A DNA stretch of 64,000 bases from Acidiphilium acidophilum (GTDB taxonomy: Bacteria; Pseudomonadota; Alphaproteobacteria; Acetobacterales; Acetobacteraceae): contig NZ_JAWXYB010000018.1 in NCBI RefSeq assembly GCF_033842475.1, positions 1,843,501 through 1,907,500 on the forward strand. The letters are read 5' to 3'. The notes below the pieces were generated by a model. That model did no database searches, was not told where the DNA came from, and saw only the letters and a list, made by a program, of their open reading frames with translations. The translations under genes and the position numbers were made by a program. Positions 26,723 through 34,379 of the stretch are shown here, piece after piece; within the stretch, counting starts at the first letter, position 1, and every line of letters begins with the position of its first letter.

Positions 26723-27466
26723 ATGACCAGCATCATCGGCATCCCCGCCTGCACCAAACTCATCGCCAACCATCATCAGCACGCGACCCCGGCGCGTTAC
26801 GGCGAGGCGCTGATCCGCGCCGCCGATGCGGTGCCGGTGCTGATCCCGCCCGAGGGCGAGCGGATGCTCGCGGTGCTCGACCGGCTGGACGGGCTTCTGT
26901 TCAACGGCAGCCCGAGCAATGTCATGCCGGATCGGTACGGGGTGACCCAGGATGAAACCCCCGACGCGCACGACCCCGACCGCGATGCGACGACGCTCGC
27001 GATGATCGAGGCGGCGATTGCGCGCGGCATGCCGGTGTTCGGGATCTGCCGGGGGTTGCAGGAAATCAATGTCGCCCTCGGCGGCACGCTGCATCAGCAG
27101 GTCCATAATATTGCGGGGCGGGCGGATCATCGCGGCGGCGTGGGAACGCGGGCGGAGCAGTACGCCGTGCGCCATGAGGTTCACCTGACCGGGACGCTCG
27201 CGGAGATATGCGGTGCCCGTACCATCATGGTGAACTCGCTGCATGGTCAGGCGATCGACCGTCTGGCACCGGGGCTGGTGGTCGAGGCGACTGCGCCGGA
27301 TGGCACGATCGAGGCGGTGCGGGTGGTCGCGGCACGTAATTTCGCGCTCGCGGTGCAATGGCATCCGGAATGGGACGTGCTGGGCGCGCCGGACCGCCAG
27401 CGCCTGTTCGCCGCCTTCGGCGCGGCCTGTGCCGCCTACCGGAACCGCACCGCGCAGGCGGCCTGA
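26723..27466 (+). CDS. Class I glutamine amidotransferase-like hydrolase (PuuD-type)
   Basis: A 247-aa gamma-glutamyl-gamma-aminobutyrate hydrolase family protein. The nucleophile elbow GICRGLQE carries the catalytic Cys (about residue 111), and HGQAID and QWHPEW supply His and Glu of the triad. PuuD in E. coli frees GABA in putrescine breakdown; here no other Puu gene is near, although an ornithine decarboxylase lies at 0.8-1.9 kb. ATG 26723 has GAGGAACGG upstream; a GTG at 26705 is in frame but less likely. Confidence 0.88.
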   Translation: MTSIIGIPACTKLIANHHQHATPARYGEALIRAADAVPVLIPPEGERMLAVLDRLDGLLFNGSPSNVMPDRYGVTQDETPDAHDPDRDATTLAMIEAAIARGMPVFGICRGLQEINVALGGTLHQQVHNIAGRADHRGGVGTRAEQYAVRHEVHLTGTLAEICGARTIMVNSLHGQAIDRLAPGLVVEATAPDGTIEAVRVVAARNFALAVQWHPEWDVLGAPDRQRLFAAFGAACAAYRNRTAQAA

Positions 27467-27534
27467 CTTTTTCCGCCGGATCGCTTATATGAAGGGCCTG
27501 CCGCGCGCGGCATCATTGCTCAAGGAGCGACATC

Positions 27535-27978
27535 ATGGACATCCAGACCATCGACAGCCAGTATTCCCAGTTGCAGACCCAGGCGCAGGGAACCGTCGAG
27601 GAACTCAAGGCCCTGGCGACCAAGCTGCAGACCTCTGCGCAGTCCGGTAATCAGGATGCGCGGGAATGGCTGCTCGACCTGAAGTCGATCGCGCTGGCCA
27701 TTCAGGCCGAGCAGAATCAGGTCGCCAATCTGTTGCAGGCGCTGCACGGGTTCATGGCCAACCAGCCGCAGCAGATGGGCTCGGTGCCCCAAAGCCAGCA
27801 ACCCTGGGGCCAGCCGCAACAGCAGGGCTATCCGCCCCAGGGCTACCCGCAGCAGGGCTATCCCCCGCAGCAGCAGGGCGGCATTCTCGGCGGCTTCCTC
27901 AATTCCGGCTTCGGTCGCGCCATCACCATGGGTGCCGGATTCGGGATTGGCGACAGTATCATCAACGATATTTTCTGA
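27535..27978 (+). CDS. Small protein with helical N-terminus and QPGY-rich tail
   Basis: A 147-aa protein without a clear family. Residues 1-80 look like two amphipathic helices (possible coiled coil). Residues about 82-120 are Gln/Pro/Gly/Tyr repeats (QGYPPQGYPQQGYPPQ), and the last 30 residues are Gly-rich and hydrophobic (GGFLNSGFGRAITMGAGFGI). The tail is reminiscent of DUF2076 proteins but the N-terminus is not convincingly that family. Strong ribosome site AAGGAG. accD starts 11 nt after its stop, so they may share a transcript. Confidence 0.75.
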   Translation: MDIQTIDSQYSQLQTQAQGTVEELKALATKLQTSAQSGNQDAREWLLDLKSIALAIQAEQNQVANLLQALHGFMANQPQQMGSVPQSQQPWGQPQQQGYPPQGYPQQGYPPQQQGGILGGFLNSGFGRAITMGAGFGIGDSIINDIF

Positions 27979-27989
27979 CCGGCCGCCCG

Positions 27990-28859
27990 ATGAACTGGCT
28001 CACCGAATTCGTCCGCCCCCGCGTCCGCACCCTGCTCGGGCGCAAGGAGGCGCCGGATAATCTGTGGCATCAGTGCCCCTCCTGCCAGCAGATGATCTTC
28101 CACCGTGAGCTGGAATCGGCCAAAAAAGTCTGCCCCCATTGCGGCCATCACATGCGGGCGACCGCCGCCGAACGCCTGGGCTGGACCTTCGACAAGGGGG
28201 AATTCACCCGGATCGATCTGCCCAAAGTGCCGGTCGATCCGCTCAAGTTCCAGGACCGCAAGCGCTATTCCGACCGGCTGACAGAATCGCGGAAAAAGAC
28301 CGGAATGGACGATGACGTGCTGGTCGCGCATGGCAGCGTCGGCGGCCACAAGGCGGTGGTGGCGGCGACGGATTTCCGCTTCATGGGCGGCTCGATGGGG
28401 GCGGCGATGGGCGAAGCACTGGTCGCCGCCGCCCGGCTTGCCGTGCTGCAGAGCGCCGCCCTGATCGTCTACACCGCCTCGGGCGGGGCGCGGATGCAGG
28501 AGGGCCCGATCAGCCTGATGCAGATGCCGCGCACCACCATCGCGGTGCAGATGGTCCGCGAAGCCGGCCTGCCCTACATCGTCATCCTCACCGACCCTAC
28601 CTACGGCGGCGTCACCGCCTCCTTCGCGATGCTGGGCGATGTCCAGATCGCCGAGCCCAATGCGCTGATCGGCTTCGCCGGGGCCCGGGTGATCGAGGAG
28701 ACCATCCGCGAGAAACTCCCCGAAGGCTTCCAGCGCGCGGAATATCTGCTCGAACACGGCATGATCGACATGGTGACCCCGCGCGGCGAGCTCACCGCGA
28801 TGCTCGGCCGTCTGCTCGGCCTGCTCAAGGTGGCGCCGATCGAACAACAGGCGGCGTGA
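27990..28859 (+). CDS. accD: Acetyl-CoA carboxylase carboxyltransferase subunit beta
   Basis: A 289-aa AccD, which with AccA transfers CO2 from carboxybiotin to acetyl-CoA to give malonyl-CoA for fatty acid synthesis. The N-terminal zinc ribbon has CPSC and CPHC (about residues 28-50), and the crotonase-like core has ASGGARMQEG and GGVTASFAMLGD. ATG 27990 is the only start that keeps the family N-terminus. accA is not in the window. Followed immediately by folC, the usual accD-folC pairing in proteobacteria. Confidence 0.97.
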   Translation: MNWLTEFVRPRVRTLLGRKEAPDNLWHQCPSCQQMIFHRELESAKKVCPHCGHHMRATAAERLGWTFDKGEFTRIDLPKVPVDPLKFQDRKRYSDRLTESRKKTGMDDDVLVAHGSVGGHKAVVAATDFRFMGGSMGAAMGEALVAAARLAVLQSAALIVYTASGGARMQEGPISLMQMPRTTIAVQMVREAGLPYIVILTDPTYGGVTASFAMLGDVQIAEPNALIGFAGARVIEETIREKLPEGFQRAEYLLEHGMIDMVTPRGELTAMLGRLLGLLKVAPIEQQAA

Positions 28860-28867
28860 GGGCGGCG

Positions 28868-30163
28868 ATGAGCCCACCCCTCTCGCGGATCGATGCGCGG
28901 ATCGAACGCCTCCATCATCTCTATCCCCGCCTGATCGATCTGCGGCTCGAACGGCTCGAACGCCTGCTCGCGGCGCTGGGCCATCCCGAACGCAGGCTGC
29001 CGCCGTGCATCCATGTCGCGGGGACCAACGGCAAAGGCAGCGTCTGCGCCTTCGTGCGCGCGATCGCCGAGGCCGCGGGGCTGCGCGTGCATGTGTATAC
29101 CTCGCCGCATCTGGTCCGGTTCAACGAGCGCATCCGCCTTGCCGGCACGCTGGTTTCGGATGACGCGCTGGACGCAGCGCTGGACGAGGTCGAACGGGTG
29201 AACGACGCCGCACCGATCACGGTGTTCGAGGCAATCACCGCCGCCGCCTTCGTGCTGTTCGCCAGCCATCCCGCCGATCTCGCGATCATCGAGGTTGGAC
29301 TGGGCGGGGCGTTCGATGCCACCAACGTGATCCCCCCGCCGCTCGCCTGCGCGATCACCTCGATCTCGCTCGATCACCGCGAGTTCCTTGGCGACTCCAC
29401 AACCATCATCGCCCGCGAGAAATCCGGCATCATCAAGCCGGGCACGATTGCGGTCACCGGCGCGCAGCCGGGCGAGATCCTCGACGTGATCGCCGGCACC
29501 GCCGCCGCCAGCGCGGTTCCCCTCGCCGCGCGCGGACGGGATTGGGATGTGAACACCACCGCCACCGGCTTCACCTTCCACAATGGCGCCGGCACGCTCG
29601 ACCTGCCGCCGCCTGCCCTCGGCGGTGCACATCAGCTCGACAATGCCGGCATCGCGATCGCCGCGCTCCGCGCTACGTCCCTGCCGATCCCGCAATCTGC
29701 CTATGCCACCGGCATGCGCACCGCCACATGGCCGGCGCGGATGCAGCGCCTGACCGGCGCACTGGCCGATATCCTGCCGCGCGGCTCCGAACTCTGGCTC
29801 GACGGCGCGCATAATCCGGGCGGGGCCGAGGCGATCGCCGCGATGCTCGCCGCGTGGGACGGGCCGACCGATCTGATCGTGGGGATGAAGCAGGCCAAGG
29901 ATTGCGCCGAATTTCTCCGCATCGTGATCCCCCATGCCGCCAGTATCCATGCGGTCGCGGAACCGGGCCAACATCTGGCATTGCCGGTCGAGGCGATCAT
30001 CGACGCCTCGGGCGGCATCGCCCTGCCCGGGCCGACCGTTGCCGAGGCGCTCGAAACCCTGGCGCGGGCCGGAATTCCACGCCGGGTGCTCATTTGCGGC
30101 TCGCTCTATCTCGCCGGGTTGATCCTGGCCCGCCAAGCCGAGCGAGAGGTAGAACCAGCTTGA
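28868..30163 (+). CDS. folC: Bifunctional dihydrofolate synthase/folylpolyglutamate synthase
   Basis: A 431-aa FolC of the Mur-ligase superfamily, adding glutamate to dihydropteroate and extending the folate polyglutamate tail. The P-loop is HVAGTNGKGSV near residue 48, followed by YTSPHLVRFNERI and the linker DLAIIEVGLGG; the C-terminal domain has LDGAHNPGG. ATG 28868 has AGGG before it; an alternative GTG at 28856 overlaps the accD stop (GTGA). Both forms would be translationally tied to accD. Confidence 0.95.
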   Translation: MSPPLSRIDARIERLHHLYPRLIDLRLERLERLLAALGHPERRLPPCIHVAGTNGKGSVCAFVRAIAEAAGLRVHVYTSPHLVRFNERIRLAGTLVSDDALDAALDEVERVNDAAPITVFEAITAAAFVLFASHPADLAIIEVGLGGAFDATNVIPPPLACAITSISLDHREFLGDSTTIIAREKSGIIKPGTIAVTGAQPGEILDVIAGTAAASAVPLAARGRDWDVNTTATGFTFHNGAGTLDLPPPALGGAHQLDNAGIAIAALRATSLPIPQSAYATGMRTATWPARMQRLTGALADILPRGSELWLDGAHNPGGAEAIAAMLAAWDGPTDLIVGMKQAKDCAEFLRIVIPHAASIHAVAEPGQHLALPVEAIIDASGGIALPGPTVAEALETLARAGIPRRVLICGSLYLAGLILARQAEREVEPA

Positions 30164-30214
30164 CGGCACGATGCCGGATCGGCCGGTGCGAACGAACAAG
30201 GGGAGAACCGAACG

Positions 30215-31303
30215 ATGCCGGAGACCGCGACAACCCGCACGATGCGCGCATGGGCCGTGACCGAATCGGGCCAGCCCTTGTCCGAAATCGATCTGCCCCG
30301 CCCCGAACCGCAAGGAACCGAGGTGCTGATCGAGGTCACCCATTGCGGCGTCTGCCACTCCGACCTGCACATATGGGACGGGTATTACGATCTCGGCAGC
30401 GCCGGCCGGTTCGACATCATGCAGCGCGGCATCACCCTGCCGCTCGCCCTTGGCCATGAAATCGTCGGCCGGGTGGCCGCTCTGGGGCCGGATGCGCAGG
30501 GTGTGGCGATCGGCGATGTCCGCGTCGTCTATCCCTGGGTCGGCTGCGGCACCTGCGCGCGATGCGCGGCGGGCGAGGATAATCTGTGCACCCGGCAACG
30601 CTCGCTCGGCATCTATCAGCATGGCGGCTTCGCGACCCATGTGATCGCCGCCCACCCGCGCCACCTGATCGATCCCGGCACGCTCGATCCCGCCTTGGCC
30701 GCGACCTACGCCTGTTCCGGCATCACCGTGTTCGCCGCGATCCGCAAGATCATGCCGATCGCACCCGATGAGCCGGTGGTGCTGATCGGCGCGGGCGGGC
30801 TTGGCCTGTCCGCCATCGCGGTGCTGCGGGCGCTCGGCCATCGATCGATCGTGAGCGTCGATACCAGTGCGGCCAAGCGCGCCGCGGCCAGCGCGGCGGG
30901 TGCGACCGCCGTGGTCGACGGCACCGAAGACCGGCTCGACCGCGCGATCATCGCCGCCTGCGGCGGCCAGCCCGGTGCCATCATCGATCTGGTCAACGGC
31001 TCGGGCACCGCCCGCGCCGCCCATGCCGCCCTCGCCAAGGGCGGCAAGCTGGTCATGGTCGGCCTGTTCGGCGGCGAACTCACCCTGCCCCTGCCCTTCA
31101 TGCCGATCCGCGCGCTGACCATTCAGGGCAGCTATGTCGGCTCGCCGCGCGACCTTCAGGATCTGGTCGATCTTGCACAGGGCGGCGGCCTGCCGGCGCT
31201 GCCGGTCGAAACCCTGCCCCGCACCCGGACCAATACCGCCCTCGCCCGGCTGAAGAACGGCGAGGTGACCGGGCGGCTGGTGCTGGTCGCCGACGAGGCA
31301 TGA
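30215..31303 (+). CDS. Zinc-dependent alcohol dehydrogenase
   Basis: A 362-aa medium-chain dehydrogenase. Catalytic zinc ligands are CGVCHSD (Cys near residue 45) and GHE; the structural zinc site is CGTCARCAAGEDNLC; the NAD-binding GAGGLGL is near residue 190. It should oxidise an alcohol or reduce an aldehyde with NAD(H). Its stop overlaps the start of the LysR gene by 4 nt (ATGA), linking it to the formate dehydrogenase regulator; that suggests, but does not show, a role in the same C1 or alcohol route. Confidence 0.9.
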   Translation: MPETATTRTMRAWAVTESGQPLSEIDLPRPEPQGTEVLIEVTHCGVCHSDLHIWDGYYDLGSAGRFDIMQRGITLPLALGHEIVGRVAALGPDAQGVAIGDVRVVYPWVGCGTCARCAAGEDNLCTRQRSLGIYQHGGFATHVIAAHPRHLIDPGTLDPALAATYACSGITVFAAIRKIMPIAPDEPVVLIGAGGLGLSAIAVLRALGHRSIVSVDTSAAKRAAASAAGATAVVDGTEDRLDRAIIAACGGQPGAIIDLVNGSGTARAAHAALAKGGKLVMVGLFGGELTLPLPFMPIRALTIQGSYVGSPRDLQDLVDLAQGGGLPALPVETLPRTRTNTALARLKNGEVTGRLVLVADEA

Positions 31304-32199
31304 TCGACAAGCTCGAATATCTGCTGGCTCTGGCGCGGGAAAAGCATTTCGGCCGGGCGGCGGAAGCCTGCGGCGTCACCCAACCCACATTCTCCGCCGG
31401 TATCCGCGTGCTCGAAGCGACGCTGGGGATGCCGCTGGTCGAGCGCGATTCGCGGTTCCAGGGCTTCACTCCGGAAGGCGAGCGCGTGCTCGACTGGGCA
31501 CGCCAGATCGTGGGCGACGTCCGCGCGATGCGCGCGGATATCGGCGCGCTCAAGACCGGGCTCACCGGATTGTTGCGGATCGCCGCCATCCCGACCGCGC
31601 TCGCGACCATCGCGGAACTGACCACGCCCTACCGCGCGCGCCACCCCGGCGTGCGCTTCTCGATCCAGTCCTGCACCTCGAACGAGGTGCTGCGGCGGCT
31701 GGAGAATTTCGAGGTCGATGCCGGGGTGACCTATCTCGACAACGAACCGATCGGCCGCAACCGCGTGGTGCCGCTGTATCAGGAACGCTACCGGCTGCTC
31801 ACCGCCGCGGACGCGCCGCTGGGACATCGCGAGCAGATCGCCTGGGCGGAACTGGCAGCAATTCCGCTCTGCCTGCTCACGCCCGACATGCAGAATCGCC
31901 GGATTCTCGACCGGTTGCTGCATAATGCGGGGATCGACCTCGCGCCCACGCTGGAGAGCAATTCGATCGTGGTGCTGGTCAGCCACGTCCAGACCGGGCG
32001 CTGGGCCTGCGTGCTGCCGGAAAAACTGGCCCAGATTTTCGGCCTGACCCCGAAACTTCGGGCGATCCCGATCGTCGCACCCGAGGAGGTCCACAGCGTC
32101 GGCGTTATCTTGCCCAACCGCGACCCGATGTCGCCCCTGGTGTCGGCCCTGGTCCAGATCGCGACCCGTCATGCGGAGGCCCTTGCCGACGCTCCTTGA
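31300..32199 (+). CDS. LysR-family regulator of formate dehydrogenase (FdsR-like)
   Basis: A 299-aa LysR-type regulator: N-terminal HTH (EKHFGRAAEACGVTQPTFSAGIR, residues about 15-37) and a type 2 periplasmic-binding-like effector domain. It lies directly upstream of fdsGBACD in the same direction, an arrangement seen for FdsR in other proteobacteria. A candidate ATAG-N7-CTAT site overlaps its stop codon. The start ATG overlaps the stop of the dehydrogenase gene by 4 nt, so it shares that transcript. Effector probably formate, by analogy only. Confidence 0.9.
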   Translation: MIDKLEYLLALAREKHFGRAAEACGVTQPTFSAGIRVLEATLGMPLVERDSRFQGFTPEGERVLDWARQIVGDVRAMRADIGALKTGLTGLLRIAAIPTALATIAELTTPYRARHPGVRFSIQSCTSNEVLRRLENFEVDAGVTYLDNEPIGRNRVVPLYQERYRLLTAADAPLGHREQIAWAELAAIPLCLLTPDMQNRRILDRLLHNAGIDLAPTLESNSIVVLVSHVQTGRWACVLPEKLAQIFGLTPKLRAIPIVAPEEVHSVGVILPNRDPMSPLVSALVQIATRHAEALADAP

Positions 32200-32213
32200 T
32201 AGATACTTTCTAT
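32199..32213. promoter_or_regulatory. Candidate LysR-type binding site upstream of fds
   Basis: ATAG-N7-CTAT, a textbook LysR-type half-site pair (it also fits T-N11-A), centred at about 32206. It sits some 67 nt before the transcription start implied by the promoter at 32238-32266, which is where LysR recognition sites usually lie. A second inverted repeat TTAACC-N17-GGTTAA (32263-32291) covers the predicted start region. Confidence 0.55.
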
Positions 32214-32237
32214 CGAACATTCCGAGATTGAGCTTGT

Positions 32238-32266
32238 TTGACCGCCTGAAACGGGAATACGATTAA
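32238..32266 (+). promoter_or_regulatory. Candidate sigma-70-like promoter of the fds operon
   Basis: TTGACC (32238-32243), 17-bp spacer, GATTAA (32261-32266), in the only gap before fdsG. The -10 box is weak, as expected for an activator-dependent promoter. Confidence 0.4.
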
Positions 32267-32307
32267 CCTGATCTAAAGGTCGTTGGGTTAAACCCGCACG
32301 AGATCGG

Positions 32308-32817
32308 ATGGGGATGAGCATGTCAGGTTTGAAAACGATGGTGGCGACCGCTGCCACACCGGCCTGGAACGAGGCCGAGGCGGCTGCGATCATCGCGTCC
32401 CATCGGCATCGCGAGGGGCCGTTGCTGCCGATCCTGCATGCGATCCAGGCCGCTTTCGGCTGCGTGCCGCCTGAGGCCGAACCGCTGATCGCAAACGCGC
32501 TCAATCTCAGCCGCGCCGAAATCCACGGCGTCGTCACCTTCTATCACGATTTCCGCCGCAAGCCGGCCGGTCGCCATGTTCTGAAACTCTGCCGGGCCGA
32601 GGCCTGTCAGTCGATGGGCGGCGAGGCGAATGCCGCCCGCCTGCTCGCCACGATCGGGCTCGACTGGGGCGGAACGACGCCGGATGGCCGCCTCACCATC
32701 GAGCCGGTTTATTGCCTCGGCCTCTGTGCCAACGCCCCCGCCGCCCTGTTCGACGATATGCCGGTGGGCCGGGCCGATGCCGCACGGCTCGAAACCCTGG
32801 TGCGGGAGGCGGCGTAA
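32308..32817 (+). CDS. fdsG: Formate dehydrogenase gamma subunit (NuoE-like)
   Basis: A 169-aa [2Fe-2S] thioredoxin-like subunit of NAD-linked formate dehydrogenase, homologous to NuoE. Cluster ligands appear as CRAEAC (about residues 94-99) and CLGLC (about 136-140). The N-terminal helical part with HGVVTFYHDF is typical. ATG 32308 is used; ATGs at 32314 and 32320 are equally in frame. The stop overlaps the fdsB start by 1 nt (TAATG). Confidence 0.93.
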   Translation: MGMSMSGLKTMVATAATPAWNEAEAAAIIASHRHREGPLLPILHAIQAAFGCVPPEAEPLIANALNLSRAEIHGVVTFYHDFRRKPAGRHVLKLCRAEACQSMGGEANAARLLATIGLDWGGTTPDGRLTIEPVYCLGLCANAPAALFDDMPVGRADAARLETLVREAA

Positions 32818-34367
32818 TGAAAATTTTCATCCCGCGCGACATGGCCGCCGTCGCGGTCGGGGCCGATCATCTCGCAACCGCGATCGCGGCGGAAGCGCAG
32901 GCGCGCAACATCCCGCTCACCATCATCCGCAACGGCTCGCGCGGCCTGTTCTGGCTCGAACCGCTGATCGAGGTCGCGACCGCCGCAGGCCGGATCGGCT
33001 ATGCGAACCTCAGCGTCGCGGATGTCCCTTCATTATTCGAAAGCCGGTTCTTCGAAGGCGGCCCGCATGACCGCTGCATCGGGGTGGTCGAGCGCCTGCC
33101 TTATCTCGCGCGCCAGACCCGGTTCACCTTCGCGCGCGCGGGGGTGATCGATCCCGTCTCGCTCGACGATTATCGCCGCCACGGCGGCTATCGCGGGCTC
33201 GAAACCGCGCTCTCGCTCGGCCCGGCGGCGATCGTGGCTGCGGTCAAGGAAAGCGGCCTGCGCGGTCGCGGCGGCGCCGGTTTCCCGACCGGGATCAAAT
33301 GGGAAACCGTCGCGCGTGCGTCAGCGCCGCGCAAATACATCGTCTGCAACGCGGATGAAGGCGATTCCGGCACCTTCGCCGACCGGCTGATCATGGAAGC
33401 CGATCCGTTCATGCTGATCGAGGGCATGACCATCGCGGGTATCGCGGTCGGGGCGACGCAGGGATACATCTATCTGCGGTCGGAATATCCGTTCGCGATT
33501 CGGATCATGAACGAAGCCATCGCCATCGCGACGCGGGCGGGCTGGCTGGGGCGCGGCATTGCCGGCAGCCGGTTCGATTTCGATCTGGAGGTGCGGGTGG
33601 GCGCGGGTGCGTATGTCTGCGGCGAGGAAACCGCCCTGCTCGAAAGCCTGGAAGGCAAACGGGGCCAGGTGCGCGCCAAGCCGCCGCTGCCCGCGATCAA
33701 GGGTTTGTTCGGCCAGCCGACCGTCATCAACAACACCATCTCCCTCGCCAGCGTCCCCTTCATTCTCGCCGAGGGCGCGCAGCGTTACGCGGAGATCGGC
33801 TATGGCCGCTCGCGCGGCACCATGCCGGTGCAACTCGCCGGCAACATCCGTCATGGCGGCCTGTTCGAATGTGCCTTCGGCATCACCCTCGGGGAGCTGA
33901 TCGAGGATGTCGGCGGCGGCACCGCATCGGGCCGCCCGGTCCGCGCGGTGCAGGCCGGGGGACCGCTGGGTGCCTATTTCCCCCCTGCCCTGTTTGACAC
34001 CCCCTATGATTACGAAGCCTTCGCCAAACGGGACGGGCTGATCGGCCATGGTGGCCTCGTGGTGTTCGACGAGACCGCCGACATGGCGAAAATGGCGCGG
34101 TTCGCCATGGAATTCTGCGCCCATGAATCCTGCGGCAAATGCACCCCGTGCCGGATCGGCGCGGTGCGCGGCGTGGAAACCTTCGATAAAATCGCCGCCG
34201 GTATCGAGCCCGAGCAAAACCTCGCTCTGGTGCGCGACCTTTGCGAAACCATGAAGCTTGGCTCGCTCTGCGCGATGGGCGGTTTTACCCCCTACCCGGT
34301 CCTGAGCGCGATGAACCATTTCCCCGAGGATTTCGCGGCGAAGCCGCTGCCTCTGGCGGCCGAATAA
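32817..34367 (+). CDS. fdsB: Formate dehydrogenase beta subunit (NuoF-like)
   Basis: A 516-aa NAD/FMN-binding subunit of soluble formate dehydrogenase, fusing a short thioredoxin-like N-terminus to a NuoF core. FMN/NADH-binding motifs RGRGGAGFPTGIKW and CNADEGDSGTF (about 155-200), the GAGAYVCGEETALLESLEG loop and the [4Fe-4S] ligands ESCGKCTPCRIG (about 440) are all present. It receives electrons from FdsA and reduces NAD. ATG 32817 gives the family N-terminus; earlier codons are in a different family-less frame region. Confidence 0.95.
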   Translation: MKIFIPRDMAAVAVGADHLATAIAAEAQARNIPLTIIRNGSRGLFWLEPLIEVATAAGRIGYANLSVADVPSLFESRFFEGGPHDRCIGVVERLPYLARQTRFTFARAGVIDPVSLDDYRRHGGYRGLETALSLGPAAIVAAVKESGLRGRGGAGFPTGIKWETVARASAPRKYIVCNADEGDSGTFADRLIMEADPFMLIEGMTIAGIAVGATQGYIYLRSEYPFAIRIMNEAIAIATRAGWLGRGIAGSRFDFDLEVRVGAGAYVCGEETALLESLEGKRGQVRAKPPLPAIKGLFGQPTVINNTISLASVPFILAEGAQRYAEIGYGRSRGTMPVQLAGNIRHGGLFECAFGITLGELIEDVGGGTASGRPVRAVQAGGPLGAYFPPALFDTPYDYEAFAKRDGLIGHGGLVVFDETADMAKMARFAMEFCAHESCGKCTPCRIGAVRGVETFDKIAAGIEPEQNLALVRDLCETMKLGSLCAMGGFTPYPVLSAMNHFPEDFAAKPLPLAAE

Positions 34368-34379
34368 AGGAACCAACCC

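Noticed and set aside
28601-31024. 807-codon open frame antisense to accD, folC and the dehydrogenase
   Set aside because: Spans three secure genes on the other strand; composition typical of GC-rich shadows.
1819-34000. KOPS-like octamers (GGGCAGGG and its complement) as support for a terminus
   Set aside because: They occur in both orientations on the left side (for example the complement near 2403 and 11240), so polarity is not clear by eye.
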